64,000 nucleotides of DNA from Ascoidea rubescens DSM 1968 (taxonomy: Eukaryota > Ascomycota > Saccharomycetes > Ascoideales > Ascoideaceae), in NCBI RefSeq assembly GCF_001661345.1, contig NW_017962922.1:288245-352244 (forward strand), read 5' to 3'. Positions 20,625-30,731 of the stretch are shown in pieces. The stretch's first letter is position 1, and every line of letters starts with the position of its first letter. The notes below the pieces were generated by a model. That model had not been told where the DNA came from, did not search any database, and was given only the letters and a program-made list of their open reading frames with translations. Both the position numbers and the translations under genes were made by a program.

Positions 20625-21266
20625 TTAAATGTTGCCCTGGGTTTTTGCCATTTCAGTGTGATAATCAATATCAGAGGCATCCCAAGGATAAGCAATCCAA
20701 ATATCAGGAACAGTTCTAGCAGCCAAATATCTACCAGAATCCATCAACTCCTTGGGCAAGTCTTCCTTTTTGGGCTTGTCTTTATTGTGTAAAACAAACA
20801 CTGAGAAGATTGTTTTTTCATCTGATCTTCCCAACTTTATAGCCTGGTTCCTGACATCTTTCTTCAACTCAGTTAAGGCGTAATACAACGTAGTTCTGGT
20901 GTCATCGACCTCGTCGACAATCAAGATTTTCTTGCCAATCAAAGTATCAAAGTGTTTGTCGATAGCACCAAAATCCAACCACTGGGTTCTCACAACCTCT
21001 TTTCCAATGGTGTCGATGGTCGAGTTGTTTCCCATGGACTCATATAGCGACAAACCAATGGCCTGAATGGGGATGTTCTTTTCTCCCTGCTCTCTGATGA
21101 AAGATCTGAGGATTCTGGCAGGAATGAAGCCACCACCACCAATAGCTATGATAATATCAGGTTTATTGGATTCTGCTTTGAGTTTCTCGGCAGTTTCCTG
21201 ACACAACTTGTGGATATTGTTGTAGGAAATGTATAGTTTTTTCACTTCTGGAGCAGCAGCTGTCAT
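20625..21266 (-). CDS. HPT1: Hypoxanthine-guanine phosphoribosyltransferase
   Basis: 213 residues, near the 221 of S. cerevisiae Hpt1. YISYNNIHKLCQETAEKL opens the fold; IIAIGGGGFIPARILRSF binds the pyrophosphate end; the PRPP-binding motif is ILIVDEVDDTRTTLYYAL (about 115-132); RTVPDIWIAYPWDASDIDYHTEMAKTQGN closes it. The enzyme converts hypoxanthine or guanine plus PRPP into IMP or GMP in cytosolic purine salvage. The C-terminus ends right after QGNI, a few residues shorter than the S. cerevisiae protein. The start codon is preceded by an A/T-rich leader. The promoter is divergent, 228 bp from the DEAH helicase. Confidence 0.97.
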   Translation of the reverse strand: MTAAAPEVKKLYISYNNIHKLCQETAEKLKAESNKPDIIIAIGGGGFIPARILRSFIREQGEKNIPIQAIGLSLYESMGNNSTIDTIGKEVVRTQWLDFGAIDKHFDTLIGKKILIVDEVDDTRTTLYYALTELKKDVRNQAIKLGRSDEKTIFSVFVLHNKDKPKKEDLPKELMDSGRYLAARTVPDIWIAYPWDASDIDYHTEMAKTQGNI

Positions 21267-21494
21267 TTTAAATAATTATTTGTAAATTGAATCTAAAATT
21301 TTTGGTAAAATTTTCTTGATCGAGAGATGAGTGGAAAAAAAATTTAAGAAACGTTAAAATTTTGAAAACCAACTTTCTTTTGGATGCAGCAAAGGCAAAA
21401 AAAAGCAAATATCAACCACTTTGACCCTGGCACAACAGCAAAAGAGTAATTTAACTAGATCAGTTGTTTTGAATATTCATGAACCGTATTCTCA

Positions 21495-24400
21495 ATGGCA
21501 AAAAAAAACAATAAAGATAGTAGGAGACCCAAGAGTAAAAAAAATGAGCTGAAGGCCAGCACTAACGCTAAAAATAATGGAAATATCAACATCAACACCA
21601 ATGGCAGCAGTGTCAACAATAGTAGTAATATCAGCGAAATCAATAAAACCAACAGAATCAGAAACACTAAGATTGTGGCAAACAACTCCAGCTGGACAGG
21701 AAAGTTGCCATGCTCTTTACTTCATGAATTGGTACAGAAGAATCACTGGAAAACTGTCGCCTACGATATGGTCAAAATTCCAACAAAAGATGGTCAAGAA
21801 GGTGGATTTATTGCAAACTCCAAAATCTCATGGGAAAATCCCAAAACAAAACAATTGATTACAATTAATTTTAAAGCAACTGACAAGAAATTTCAGGAAA
21901 TAATCAAACCCCAATCAACTCCAATTGAAGCCAGACATTTGTGTGCTACTTTTACTTTGCATAAGATTAGTTATGAAAAAAATCTTCAGATGATATTACC
22001 AACTAACCATCGGAAAGTCTGGCAAGATTTGGATAAATTAAGGGTTATTTTGTTTAAAGAAAACAAGCAGAAGTACCAATTGGAGTGGAATAGTGATCCT
22101 TTCAAGATCTATTTGGAAAATCAAAAGTCTATGCAAAATAAATTGAAACAAAACGATATTAATTTGAATCAACAACTAAAAACACAAAAACCTCAATTAA
22201 TCAATATTTCAAACTCCACTCAATTATTGAATCAAAGCAAGTCTTCAATGCCTCAAAAAAATCAAAATCAAATTTATTATGCAAACAGAGAACTACTGCA
22301 AAATTCTAAAATTAATCAAACAACTCGTTTTCCTAGAAAAATTTGGGAAAAGGCTCCATTTATAGATTTATCTCCAGAATCAACACAATTTCTCCAATCA
22401 GTCATCAACAAGAATTTAAACCATATATATACATCAAATAATATACCTACTGACAATATTAATTCGGAAAAGATTTTGCAATACTTTGAGTCAATTGGAT
22501 TTCGAAAGCCACACATCCAAGAGTCTTTTCAATATATCTCCCATATTTCTCTTACTTCATCCTTAGAATGGTTGCTTTTAAATGTTCCAGAAGACGATTT
22601 GCCCACCTTATTTTTGAAAAATGATAATGTGTCAAATGTTTCCTTAAAACTTATATCAAATGATTTGAAAAGTCAATATATGTTTGACAGGTTATTGGAT
22701 TCAGGATATTTAAAAAATGATATTGTTGTTCAATTTAATAGCATTGGAAAAAAGAAAGTAAATAATCCTCAGTTGGAATCTTTTATAACATATAATTTAA
22801 CAAAAAAACTTATTGATGATTCCAATATTGAATCTTATAATTCTATTTTAGAGTTAAACGATGGGTTTTTTGAGCTAGAAGATTATAAAAATGAAGTCGA
22901 ATCATTGGTTTCCATGTATTCTTCAGACAAGTTTAAAATAATAGATAAAGAAAACTATTCTACAATTGAAATCTTTTTAAATCCGGAGAATTTCCCAAAA
23001 GATCAAAATATTTTTTCATTAAGAATATTATATAATAAATCAGTATCCAAATATCCATTTGATCTACTTGGTTTACAATTTAATATTATAGATAAAAAAA
23101 ATTATAAAATGGCTAATTATATAAAATCGTCAATATTAGGACAGTTGGTGAATGATGAAATCATTGGGAACAATATGCTTGGAAATTGTTATTTATTGTC
23201 AATAATTGAATGGTTAGAAAGTAACATTTCAAAAATCATTCAAAATCCTGGGCCTTTAATACACGATAACAATTTTGAATTTGAAGTGGATTCATCATCA
23301 CAAGGTAATAACTCAAATATCAAGAAAAATAAAAATAAAAATACAAATAAAAACAAAAAATCATTTGCTTTAAATACCAAAGTATTTTCAATTGATGAGA
23401 TTGATAACTTATTAGCTGACTATCAAAAAAAGCATGATTCAATTGAAGTTAAAGCTAGGATATTTGAAAGAAAAAAATTACCTGCTTTTAATAGGAAAGA
23501 CCAATTGGTTTCCATGATTCAATCAAGTCAAATAACTATTGTAACTGGTGAAACTGGGTCTGGTAAATCGACACAAATTGTTCAATTTATTTTAGATGAT
23601 ATAATATCTAAGAATAAAGATTTTGTATCCAAGATTATTGTTACACAACCTCGTCGTATTTCAACAATAGGTTTAGCTGATAGAATATCAGATGAAAGAG
23701 TATTAAAAGTTGGGGAAGAAGTTGGATATATGATTCGAGGTGAAAATAGGACCAAAAATAATACTAGAATAATTTTTGTGACAACAGGTATATTATTGAG
23801 AATGATTCAAGGGTTTTTATCAAAAGATCAAAAGAAAAATTCCAAAGATGATGAATTTTTAAAAAACGTTAAATATATATTTGTTGATGAAGTTCATGAA
23901 AGATCTATAGATTCTGATTTTTTATTGATTATTTTAAAGCAAATTGTGAAAAGTAGAAAATTAGCTGATATAAAGATTATTTTAATGTCAGCTACAATTG
24001 ATATTAATCTTTATAAACAATTTTTTAAAGTTAATGAAATCAATCATGTCCATATTGAAGGAAGAACATTTCCAATTAAAGATTACTATTTGGATAGTGT
24101 TTTAAATGATTTAAATTTTACGATTGTGAAAAAAGTAGAAAAAAAGAATAAATATCAAAGAAGGCCTCATAGATATAATGGCGATGAAGATGACAAAAAT
24201 GATCTTGAGAATAGTAATTATTATGACAGTGAGGGTGATGATGAACTAGTTTTAAAACCCAAAGCAGATTCTCGGTTTTTCAATAGTGGGAAGATTAACA
24301 ATGATTTAATTAGCCAGTTGGTGAATAAGGTTGATTTAGATTTGCTTCGAGAGAATAACACAGGATCGATTTTAATTTTTTTGCCAGGAATAATGGAGAT

Positions 24401-26105
24401 CAATATGTGTATTAAGAATATTAGTAGTAATTTTCACCGAAAATCGAAATGCATTTTATTGCCATTACATTCAGCATTGTCACCTCAGCAACAGAAAAAG
24501 GTTTTCAAGACATTTGATAAAACGGTTAGAAAAATAGTTGTTACCACGAATATTGCAGAGACGTCAATTACAATTCCTGATGCAGTTGTAGTGATTGATT
24601 GTGGACGAGCTAAGCAGTTGCATTATGATTTTAAATTGAATTGTACAAAATTAGTTGAAGATTGGTGTTCAAAAGCCGAGATAAAACAAAGAAGAGGTAG
24701 AGCAGGTCGTATACAGTCGGGTATTTGCTATCATTTATATACAAGGGAGAATTATGAGAATAATTTTTTGGATCAGCCAATACCGGAAATCAAAAGAGTT
24801 CGAATTGAAAACATTTATTTGATTATTAAAAGCATGGGGATAAATAATGTTTCTGAATTTCTAAAAGAGGGGATTGATTCACCGGACGATTTGAGTATTA
24901 TTAAGACCAAGAAATTTTTAAATGAGATTGGTGCAACAAACATTGAAGAAGAAGATGATGATGATGACAAGTTAACAAATTTAGGGAAATATTTATCAAT
25001 GTTACCAATGGATATCAGAGCAGGAAAATTGTTAATATTTGGAGTTTTATTTGGATGTTTAGAAAATTGTTTGACAATTGGCAGTGTATTAACTAGCGGC
25101 AGTCCATTTTTGAATAGTTTTAATGATCGAGATGAGATAAAAAGAATTATTAAAAAATGGGGAAATACCGATGGAGATTTAATTTCAATCGTTAATGTAT
25201 TTAATGAATATGCCAAGATTGACAATCCGTTTGAAAAAAGAAAGTTTATCAGAGAAAATAAATTATCCAAATTAGTTTTAGATGATATTGTATCTACCAG
25301 AATTCAATATTTATCAGTTTTAGGAGACGTCGGTTTTATTGATTTAAATTACAAAAGCAAGATAAATGAGATTGAAAATGAAAATGAAAATGGAAATGGA
25401 AATGGAAATCAGAATAAAGATAAAGATAAAGATAAAGAAGAGTTGAATAGAAACAACAACAATTTCAAAATATTGAAGCTGATTATAACTAGTGCCTATT
25501 ATCCAAATATTGTGAAAGTTGAGTTTCCAGAGAGCAAATATTTAAAGAGTTCGACTGGGACTATTGAAATCAATCAAAACGACAAGCAGATCAAGTATTT
25601 TATTCGAAATGAAGAGTTCAGCAATGATGGAAACGAGAATGAAGATGAAGCCAGCAAATATCCTGCCAACAGGGCCTTTTTGCATCCGTCATCAATTTTA
25701 TTCAATACGTTCAACGAGAACGACGGTGGTAAGGAAGTCAGCAAAAGAACAAAGCTGTCGTTTTTGATCTATGGAGCATCGCAGCAGACTACAAAAGAGA
25801 GCAATAATAAGCTCTACTTACGAGACATCACGCCGGTGACACCACTATGTGTGTTGTTGTTTGGAGGAAAAATCAACTACGATCTCGCGTCGCTCTCCAG
25901 CGGATTCAACAAGTCGTTACCAGGAATTGTGATCGACAACTGGGTGCCAATTCGAACATGGTGCAAAAACGGAGTCTTGATCAAAAACATCAGGGTGTTA
26001 CTCGACATGGTAATCCAGGAGAAGCTCCAGGGGGCCAGTGCAAAGAACTCGCGCAACATAGCAAGCATTTTGCAAAGTGTCGAGAGTCTCATCAAGAGCG
26101 AGTGA
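21495..26105 (+). CDS. DEAH-box RNA helicase, YLR419W/DHX29-DHX57-like
   Basis: 1536 residues. A Lys/Asn-rich N-terminus is followed by the ...ATFTLHKISYEKNLQMILP segment typical of this family. A UBA-like segment lies at about 305-375 (ILQYFESIGFRKPHIQESFQYI) and an RWD-like segment at about 480-560. The helicase core has GETGSGKST (685-693), DEVHERS (798-804), SATID, TNIAETSIT and QRRGRAGR (1065-1072), then the HA2 and OB-like C-terminal region (YLRDITPVTPLCVLLFGG). All motifs are intact. S. cerevisiae YLR419W (1435 residues) is the orthologue by architecture; its mammalian relatives act in translation initiation and RNA decay, but the yeast role is poorly defined. The 3' end becomes GC-richer than the body. 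Confidence 0.93.
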   Translation: MAKKNNKDSRRPKSKKNELKASTNAKNNGNININTNGSSVNNSSNISEINKTNRIRNTKIVANNSSWTGKLPCSLLHELVQKNHWKTVAYDMVKIPTKDGQEGGFIANSKISWENPKTKQLITINFKATDKKFQEIIKPQSTPIEARHLCATFTLHKISYEKNLQMILPTNHRKVWQDLDKLRVILFKENKQKYQLEWNSDPFKIYLENQKSMQNKLKQNDINLNQQLKTQKPQLINISNSTQLLNQSKSSMPQKNQNQIYYANRELLQNSKINQTTRFPRKIWEKAPFIDLSPESTQFLQSVINKNLNHIYTSNNIPTDNINSEKILQYFESIGFRKPHIQESFQYISHISLTSSLEWLLLNVPEDDLPTLFLKNDNVSNVSLKLISNDLKSQYMFDRLLDSGYLKNDIVVQFNSIGKKKVNNPQLESFITYNLTKKLIDDSNIESYNSILELNDGFFELEDYKNEVESLVSMYSSDKFKIIDKENYSTIEIFLNPENFPKDQNIFSLRILYNKSVSKYPFDLLGLQFNIIDKKNYKMANYIKSSILGQLVNDEIIGNNMLGNCYLLSIIEWLESNISKIIQNPGPLIHDNNFEFEVDSSSQGNNSNIKKNKNKNTNKNKKSFALNTKVFSIDEIDNLLADYQKKHDSIEVKARIFERKKLPAFNRKDQLVSMIQSSQITIVTGETGSGKSTQIVQFILDDIISKNKDFVSKIIVTQPRRISTIGLADRISDERVLKVGEEVGYMIRGENRTKNNTRIIFVTTGILLRMIQGFLSKDQKKNSKDDEFLKNVKYIFVDEVHERSIDSDFLLIILKQIVKSRKLADIKIILMSATIDINLYKQFFKVNEINHVHIEGRTFPIKDYYLDSVLNDLNFTIVKKVEKKNKYQRRPHRYNGDEDDKNDLENSNYYDSEGDDELVLKPKADSRFFNSGKINNDLISQLVNKVDLDLLRENNTGSILIFLPGIMEINMCIKNISSNFHRKSKCILLPLHSALSPQQQKKVFKTFDKTVRKIVVTTNIAETSITIPDAVVVIDCGRAKQLHYDFKLNCTKLVEDWCSKAEIKQRRGRAGRIQSGICYHLYTRENYENNFLDQPIPEIKRVRIENIYLIIKSMGINNVSEFLKEGIDSPDDLSIIKTKKFLNEIGATNIEEEDDDDDKLTNLGKYLSMLPMDIRAGKLLIFGVLFGCLENCLTIGSVLTSGSPFLNSFNDRDEIKRIIKKWGNTDGDLISIVNVFNEYAKIDNPFEKRKFIRENKLSKLVLDDIVSTRIQYLSVLGDVGFIDLNYKSKINEIENENENGNGNGNQNKDKDKDKEELNRNNNNFKILKLIITSAYYPNIVKVEFPESKYLKSSTGTIEINQNDKQIKYFIRNEEFSNDGNENEDEASKYPANRAFLHPSSILFNTFNENDGGKEVSKRTKLSFLIYGASQQTTKESNNKLYLRDITPVTPLCVLLFGGKINYDLASLSSGFNKSLPGIVIDNWVPIRTWCKNGVLIKNIRVLLDMVIQEKLQGASAKNSRNIASILQSVESLIKSE

Positions 26106-26676
26106 TTGTGTAACCGTCATAACCTTCTCAAAATGAAAATAACAGGCCAAAAAGAAGGGCACAAAAAGAAAAGTACTAATAAAATACAGTGGCCAAATTG
26201 GGTTGCGTGCATATTTGCGGAGCTTTTGTGCAGATGCCTGATTAGGCAGTTATCCGATGCTGTTGGGGAGTGTCGCCGGGAGCCTGCAGAAAATGTTGCG
26301 TTTTCACAGGGCAAGTGTTTGTTTTTGGCTGGATTTGCGGAGTAGTGGAATAGAGTGCGGCTTGTTCTCCCATTAGTGCGGGTCCAAATAGTGGCGGTGT
26401 GAGGGTCTGCGCAAAACCCGCGCTGCTCGCGACATTTTCGGTTCAGCACCAATTTCCCATTTCTGCACTGATTCCTTTTTGTTTTTTCGATGAGTTCGCT
26501 GAAATAATGGAGTTCTTTCTCTTTTGAATGATGGAAAGTTTTGAATTAGTAAGACAGAATTCAATGACCTGCTATAAATTCAATGGTCTTCCTTGTTGTG
26601 TTTGCAAATCCTTCTTCCCTGTTCCTTCTGGATACCCAACAGCAGTTCCAGCACTGATTTGACACCTCTCCCTCCA
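26106..26676. other. Intergenic: promoter of first DHA1 transporter
   Basis: No gene. GC content is raised from the helicase 3' end through about 26480. Open frames on both strands (26106-26345, 26117-26564) show no domain. TATAAATT at 26572-26579 and a YAP-type site at 26546-26552 lie in the last 130 bp before the transporter start. Confidence 0.45.
26546..26552 (-). promoter_or_regulatory. Yap1-type element (TTACTAA on minus strand) before transporter 1
   Basis: TTAGTAA on the + strand is the reverse complement of TTACTAA, the site bound by Yap1/Cap1 in yeasts. It lies about 125 bp upstream of the likely start codon of transporter 1. In S. cerevisiae and Candida, Yap1/Cap1 control FLR1/MDR-type exporters. 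The heptamer is frequent by chance in AT-rich DNA. Confidence 0.35.
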
Positions 26677-28542
26677 ATGCTTCCTCTAATGCTGACCATC
26701 ACTTTTGACCCTGAAAAGGACTCGAACCAAGACACAAGCTCAAGCATAGGCAGATATGATGGGCCTGCTGAAACAATTGTCGAGTACGCAGCTGATGGGC
26801 TTCAGAGAAATTACGCACTAGATAGCATATATGGGAAAGATGCTGCGCAACAGGAAATTGATCTACAAAGACATCGGACAAGACAAACAATTATATCGGT
26901 ATTGTCCCAGAGAGCAAATGCTGTAGCCAACGATCGCTCAGATGACGAGGAGTCCTCGATTTCCATTGATACCAAAAGCTTGAAAGACACTTACAAAAAC
27001 TTGGAAGATGAAAATGTCGAAAACGGTTTACCAACAAAACAAGATGGTACTGAATTTTCCAGTATAGACCCAGAGCTAGTAACTTGGGATGGAGAGAGTG
27101 ACCCAGATTTTCCTAGAAACTGGTCTCGTTTCAGAAAAATTAGAGCAATTCTATTGGTTTCTTGCTACACCTTTGTTTCTCCTGTTTGTTCATCAATGTT
27201 GTCTCCTGCAACCGCAAAGGTTGCTGAAGAGTTTGGGATTGACAACTATGTTGTCAAGTCCTTATTGGTCTCCATTTTTGTTTTAGCATGGGCAATCGCT
27301 CCATTATTTGTGGCCCCGTTTTCTGAAATGTTTGGCAGAAGAATTGTTTTAAATCTCTCCATATGGTTTATGTTTATGTTTAATTTAGGTTGTTGTTTGG
27401 CTCAAAATACGACTCAAATGCTAGTGTTCAGGTTTCTTGCCGGTATTGGTGGTGCTGCTCCATTATCTATTGGTGCTGGTGTTCTTGGTGATTTATTTAA
27501 TGATATGGATAGAAATTTTTGGACAAGTATTTACGGTTTAGGTCCAACTTTGGGTCCAACCGTTGGCCCGATTGTTGCAGGTTTTGTCGTTCAAACTATC
27601 GATTGGAGATGGGTGTTTTGGATCCAATTAATCATCAATGGCATATTTGCTCTTTTAGGATCACTATTTTTTGAAGAAACTTACTCCCCAATTTTATTAA
27701 GAAACAAAGCTAAAGCTCTAAGAAAGGAAACGGCTAATCCCAATTTAAAGACAATTTATGATATAGCTGATGGTGAAACAATCTTGGGTAGATTTTATCT
27801 CAACATAACTAGACCTTTAAAATTATTATTATTTCATCCCATGGTTTTCGGTCTTGGTTCATTCATGGCTGTTTTATATGGCCTCATGTATCTTTTAATT
27901 TGTACTTTTCCAACTGTTTGGGGTACCATCTATGGTTTTAATATTGGTATTTGTGGCTTAATGTTTTCTGCCCTTGGTATCGGCTACCTTGTTGGTATTC
28001 CTTTTTGGAATAATTTTATTCAAATCGGTTATGAAAAACTAATCATTAAAAACAACGGTCAAGCTAAACCAGAGTTCAGATTACAATATCTATATTATTC
28101 AGGTATTCTTGCTCCTGGTTCTCTTTTGATTTATGGCTGGACTGCCCAAAATCATGTTTATTGGATTGTTCCTGCTTTCTTTTCAGCATCTTTTTCATTT
28201 GCAATCATTTGCATGTTTCAGTGTATTCAGAATTATTTAATTGATATGAACCCAAGATTTGCTGCTTCCACTGTAGCAGCAGCAGCGGTGTTCAGATCTT
28301 TATTTGGTTTTGCATTTCCTCTATTTGCACCATACATGTTTGAAGATCTCGGTTATGGATGGGGCAATACTATTTTTGCTTTGATTGGTTTTGCTTTGGG
28401 AATTCCATTTCCAATATATGTCTATAAAAATGGTGAAAGATTAAGAAATTGGGCCAATAGGCGTATGGAAAGGGAAAAGGCTAAAAGAGATGCAAAGAAT
28501 TTAGCAAGATTGCAAAAACAACTAGAAAATGAAAAAAATTAA
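26677..28542 (+). CDS. DHA1-family MFS drug/polyamine:H+ antiporter, copy 1
   Basis: 621 residues from the first ATG; the frame is open upstream to a TTG at 26593 but without homology. Another ATG at 26689 is possible. The cytosolic N-terminus has EIDLQRHRTRQTI and NGLPTKQDGTEFSSIDPELVTWDGESDP, then FPRNWS marks the start of the transport domain. Twelve membrane segments are recognisable. DHA1 motifs present include SEMFGRR in loop 2-3, VFRFLAGIGGAAPLSIGAGVLGDL (segments 4-5) and GPTLGPTVGPIVAGF (motif C of antiporters). The arrangement matches the Tpo1/Flu1-type H+ antiporters of drugs and polyamines at the plasma membrane; the substrate cannot be read from sequence. The C-terminal tail is Lys/Glu-rich. 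First of four tandem paralogues. Confidence 0.88.
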   Translation: MLPLMLTITFDPEKDSNQDTSSSIGRYDGPAETIVEYAADGLQRNYALDSIYGKDAAQQEIDLQRHRTRQTIISVLSQRANAVANDRSDDEESSISIDTKSLKDTYKNLEDENVENGLPTKQDGTEFSSIDPELVTWDGESDPDFPRNWSRFRKIRAILLVSCYTFVSPVCSSMLSPATAKVAEEFGIDNYVVKSLLVSIFVLAWAIAPLFVAPFSEMFGRRIVLNLSIWFMFMFNLGCCLAQNTTQMLVFRFLAGIGGAAPLSIGAGVLGDLFNDMDRNFWTSIYGLGPTLGPTVGPIVAGFVVQTIDWRWVFWIQLIINGIFALLGSLFFEETYSPILLRNKAKALRKETANPNLKTIYDIADGETILGRFYLNITRPLKLLLFHPMVFGLGSFMAVLYGLMYLLICTFPTVWGTIYGFNIGICGLMFSALGIGYLVGIPFWNNFIQIGYEKLIIKNNGQAKPEFRLQYLYYSGILAPGSLLIYGWTAQNHVYWIVPAFFSASFSFAIICMFQCIQNYLIDMNPRFAASTVAAAAVFRSLFGFAFPLFAPYMFEDLGYGWGNTIFALIGFALGIPFPIYVYKNGERLRNWANRRMEREKAKRDAKNLARLQKQLENEKN

Positions 28543-29138
28543 TTGTTTTTTCTTCATTCAATCAAATCCAAAACAAATTAAATATAACTGTATTTTATTT
28601 ATTTTTTTTTATCATCATAATTATTCATATTCAATTTGTTGCATTTTTGGTTTATCTTTATTGTTTTCCAAAAAAAAATGGTTTTCATTTTCTTTATTAT
28701 TGTTTTATTCTTTTTTTTCATCAACTATTTTATACATAAACCTTTTTGATCCAATTTTATCGTACGTTTATATAGTCTATATATTTAAATAAATATTCTT
28801 GATTCACGAAATTATGAAATTAAAAGTACGACAAAAATATTATAAGCGTGGGAGACAAAATTTATGTCTCACAAAAGTTCGCCGCACCATACAAAATCCC
28901 TATCAATTGGAACATTGGAATTGGTCCTTTTTCAAATCTTATCTTCAAAGTTAAAAAATATCAATGAAATTATGAGCTTAATACTTTTAATTTGTCATTT
29001 AAATTTGGGTTTTTATTCATTTTAAGTATATATGTTTATTGATTTCACCCCTAAATTTAAAAGAGCTGCTTTTTTCTTTTTCTTTTTCAGCTTAATGACA
29101 AAAAACAACTAGAAGAAAAATAACCTACACAATTTATC
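28543..29138. other. Intergenic between transporters 1 and 2
   Basis: T/A-rich, with no gene and no canonical Yap or PDR site seen. CT-rich and poly(T) tracts precede the start of transporter 2. Confidence 0.4.
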
Positions 29139-30731
29139 ATGGCTATTCAGAGTTTACTAGACGAACAAAAAAAAAATGATGAAGAAAATTTAAGTGATTT
29201 AAAAGAAATTAAAGATATAAAAGATCAAGAAAGTCAACAAAATAGCAAAGATGAAGAAGAATTTGAAATTGAACAAGAAAACAACTCAAATAATAATCAT
29301 AAAACAATCTTTTCGTGGAATGAAGATAATGATCAAGATAATCCTAGAAACTGGATCCATAAAAGAAAACTAAATACAATTATTATTTCAAGTGCATATA
29401 CATTTCTTTCACCAGCTTGCTCATCAATGTTATCCCCAGCTATTTCAGATATTTCAGTTGAATTTAATATTCAAGAGGATGTTATTAAATCCTTGTTGGT
29501 TTCTATATTTATTTTGCCTTGGGCATTTGTTCCATTGTTTATGTCACCAATTTCAGAGATGTATGGTAGAAAAAAACTTTTAAATTACTCGATTTGGTTT
29601 ATGTTTTGCTTCAATCTTGGTTGTGCTTTAAGTAAAAATACCACACAATTAATTGTATTTAGATTTTTAGCAGGATGTGGTGGAGCAGCACCATTAGCAG
29701 TTGGAGCAGGTGTAATCGGCGATTTATTTTCAGCTAGAGAAAGAAATTTTTGGGGTTGTATCTATGCAATTGGCCCAATTTCAGGTCCCACTATTAGTCC
29801 AATTTTATCGGGATTTATTGTTCAATATACAGATTGGAGATGGGTTTTTTGGGTTCAATTAATTATTAATGGTATAGCTGGAATAATTGGAAGCTTTTTC
29901 TTGGAGGAAACATATGCACCAGTAATTTTGAAAGAAAAATTATTAAATTTCATAAAAGAAAACAAAGATTTTATTGATGTGACTAAAGAGTTTAAAACAA
30001 TATATGAGATAAATCAACTGAATGACAAAAAGCACTTGTTTTATTTCAACATTATGAGACCATTTAAACTTTTGTTTTTGCATCCTATTATTATTGGGCT
30101 AGGTATTTATATGGCTATAATGTATGGGTTGATGTATTTAATGATTTGCACATTTCCAAACGTTTGGGGTAATATTTATGGTTTCAATAAAAGCATTTCA
30201 GGATTAATGTTTTTTGCATTAGCAATAGGATATATTGGTGGATTACCAATTTGGAATTACATTATTAGCAAAGATTATGAAAGAAAAATTAAAGAAAATA
30301 ATAATCAAATACCAAAACCTGAAGCAAGATTGAAATATCTATACTGGTCAGGTATTATATCGCCAACTTCATTATTAATTTATGGATGGATGATTGAGAA
30401 GAAATACCATTGGGTTTTGCCAGCAATATTTTGTTCAACTTTTGCATTCGCAATAATTTGCATGTTTCAAACAATCTCGAGTTATTTAATTGATATGAAC
30501 CCGAGATTTGCAGCATCATCAATAGCAGCAGCAACTTTTCTAAGATCAGTTTTCGGTTTTACCTTTCCATTATTTGTAAACTATATGTTTAGATCAAAAT
30601 TGAAATATGGATGGAGCAACACAATATTTAGTTTGATTGGATTTATGTTTGGAATACCATTTCCCATTTTTGTGTATAAAAGAGGCGAAAGACTAAGAGA
30701 ATGGGCTAATAGGTATATAGAAAGTTGGTAA
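29139..30731 (+). CDS. DHA1-family MFS transporter, copy 2 (short form)
   Basis: 530 residues, the shortest of the four. The acidic N-terminus lacks the NGLPTKxDGxEF...DPELVTWDG segment that the other three carry, and the C-terminus stops at WANRYIESW without the Lys/Glu tail. The transport domain begins at DQDNPRNW. SEMYGRKK, VFRFLAGCGGAAPLAVGAGVIGDLF and GPISGPTISPILSGF show the DHA1 motifs, with Ser replacing the usual Gly/Val residues in motif C (GPTISPIL). Motif C glycines and prolines matter for antiport in this family, so altered activity is possible; that is inference. Codon use is more AT-rich than in copy 1. No frame damage. Confidence 0.87.
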   Translation: MAIQSLLDEQKKNDEENLSDLKEIKDIKDQESQQNSKDEEEFEIEQENNSNNNHKTIFSWNEDNDQDNPRNWIHKRKLNTIIISSAYTFLSPACSSMLSPAISDISVEFNIQEDVIKSLLVSIFILPWAFVPLFMSPISEMYGRKKLLNYSIWFMFCFNLGCALSKNTTQLIVFRFLAGCGGAAPLAVGAGVIGDLFSARERNFWGCIYAIGPISGPTISPILSGFIVQYTDWRWVFWVQLIINGIAGIIGSFFLEETYAPVILKEKLLNFIKENKDFIDVTKEFKTIYEINQLNDKKHLFYFNIMRPFKLLFLHPIIIGLGIYMAIMYGLMYLMICTFPNVWGNIYGFNKSISGLMFFALAIGYIGGLPIWNYIISKDYERKIKENNNQIPKPEARLKYLYWSGIISPTSLLIYGWMIEKKYHWVLPAIFCSTFAFAIICMFQTISSYLIDMNPRFAASSIAAATFLRSVFGFTFPLFVNYMFRSKLKYGWSNTIFSLIGFMFGIPFPIFVYKRGERLREWANRYIESW

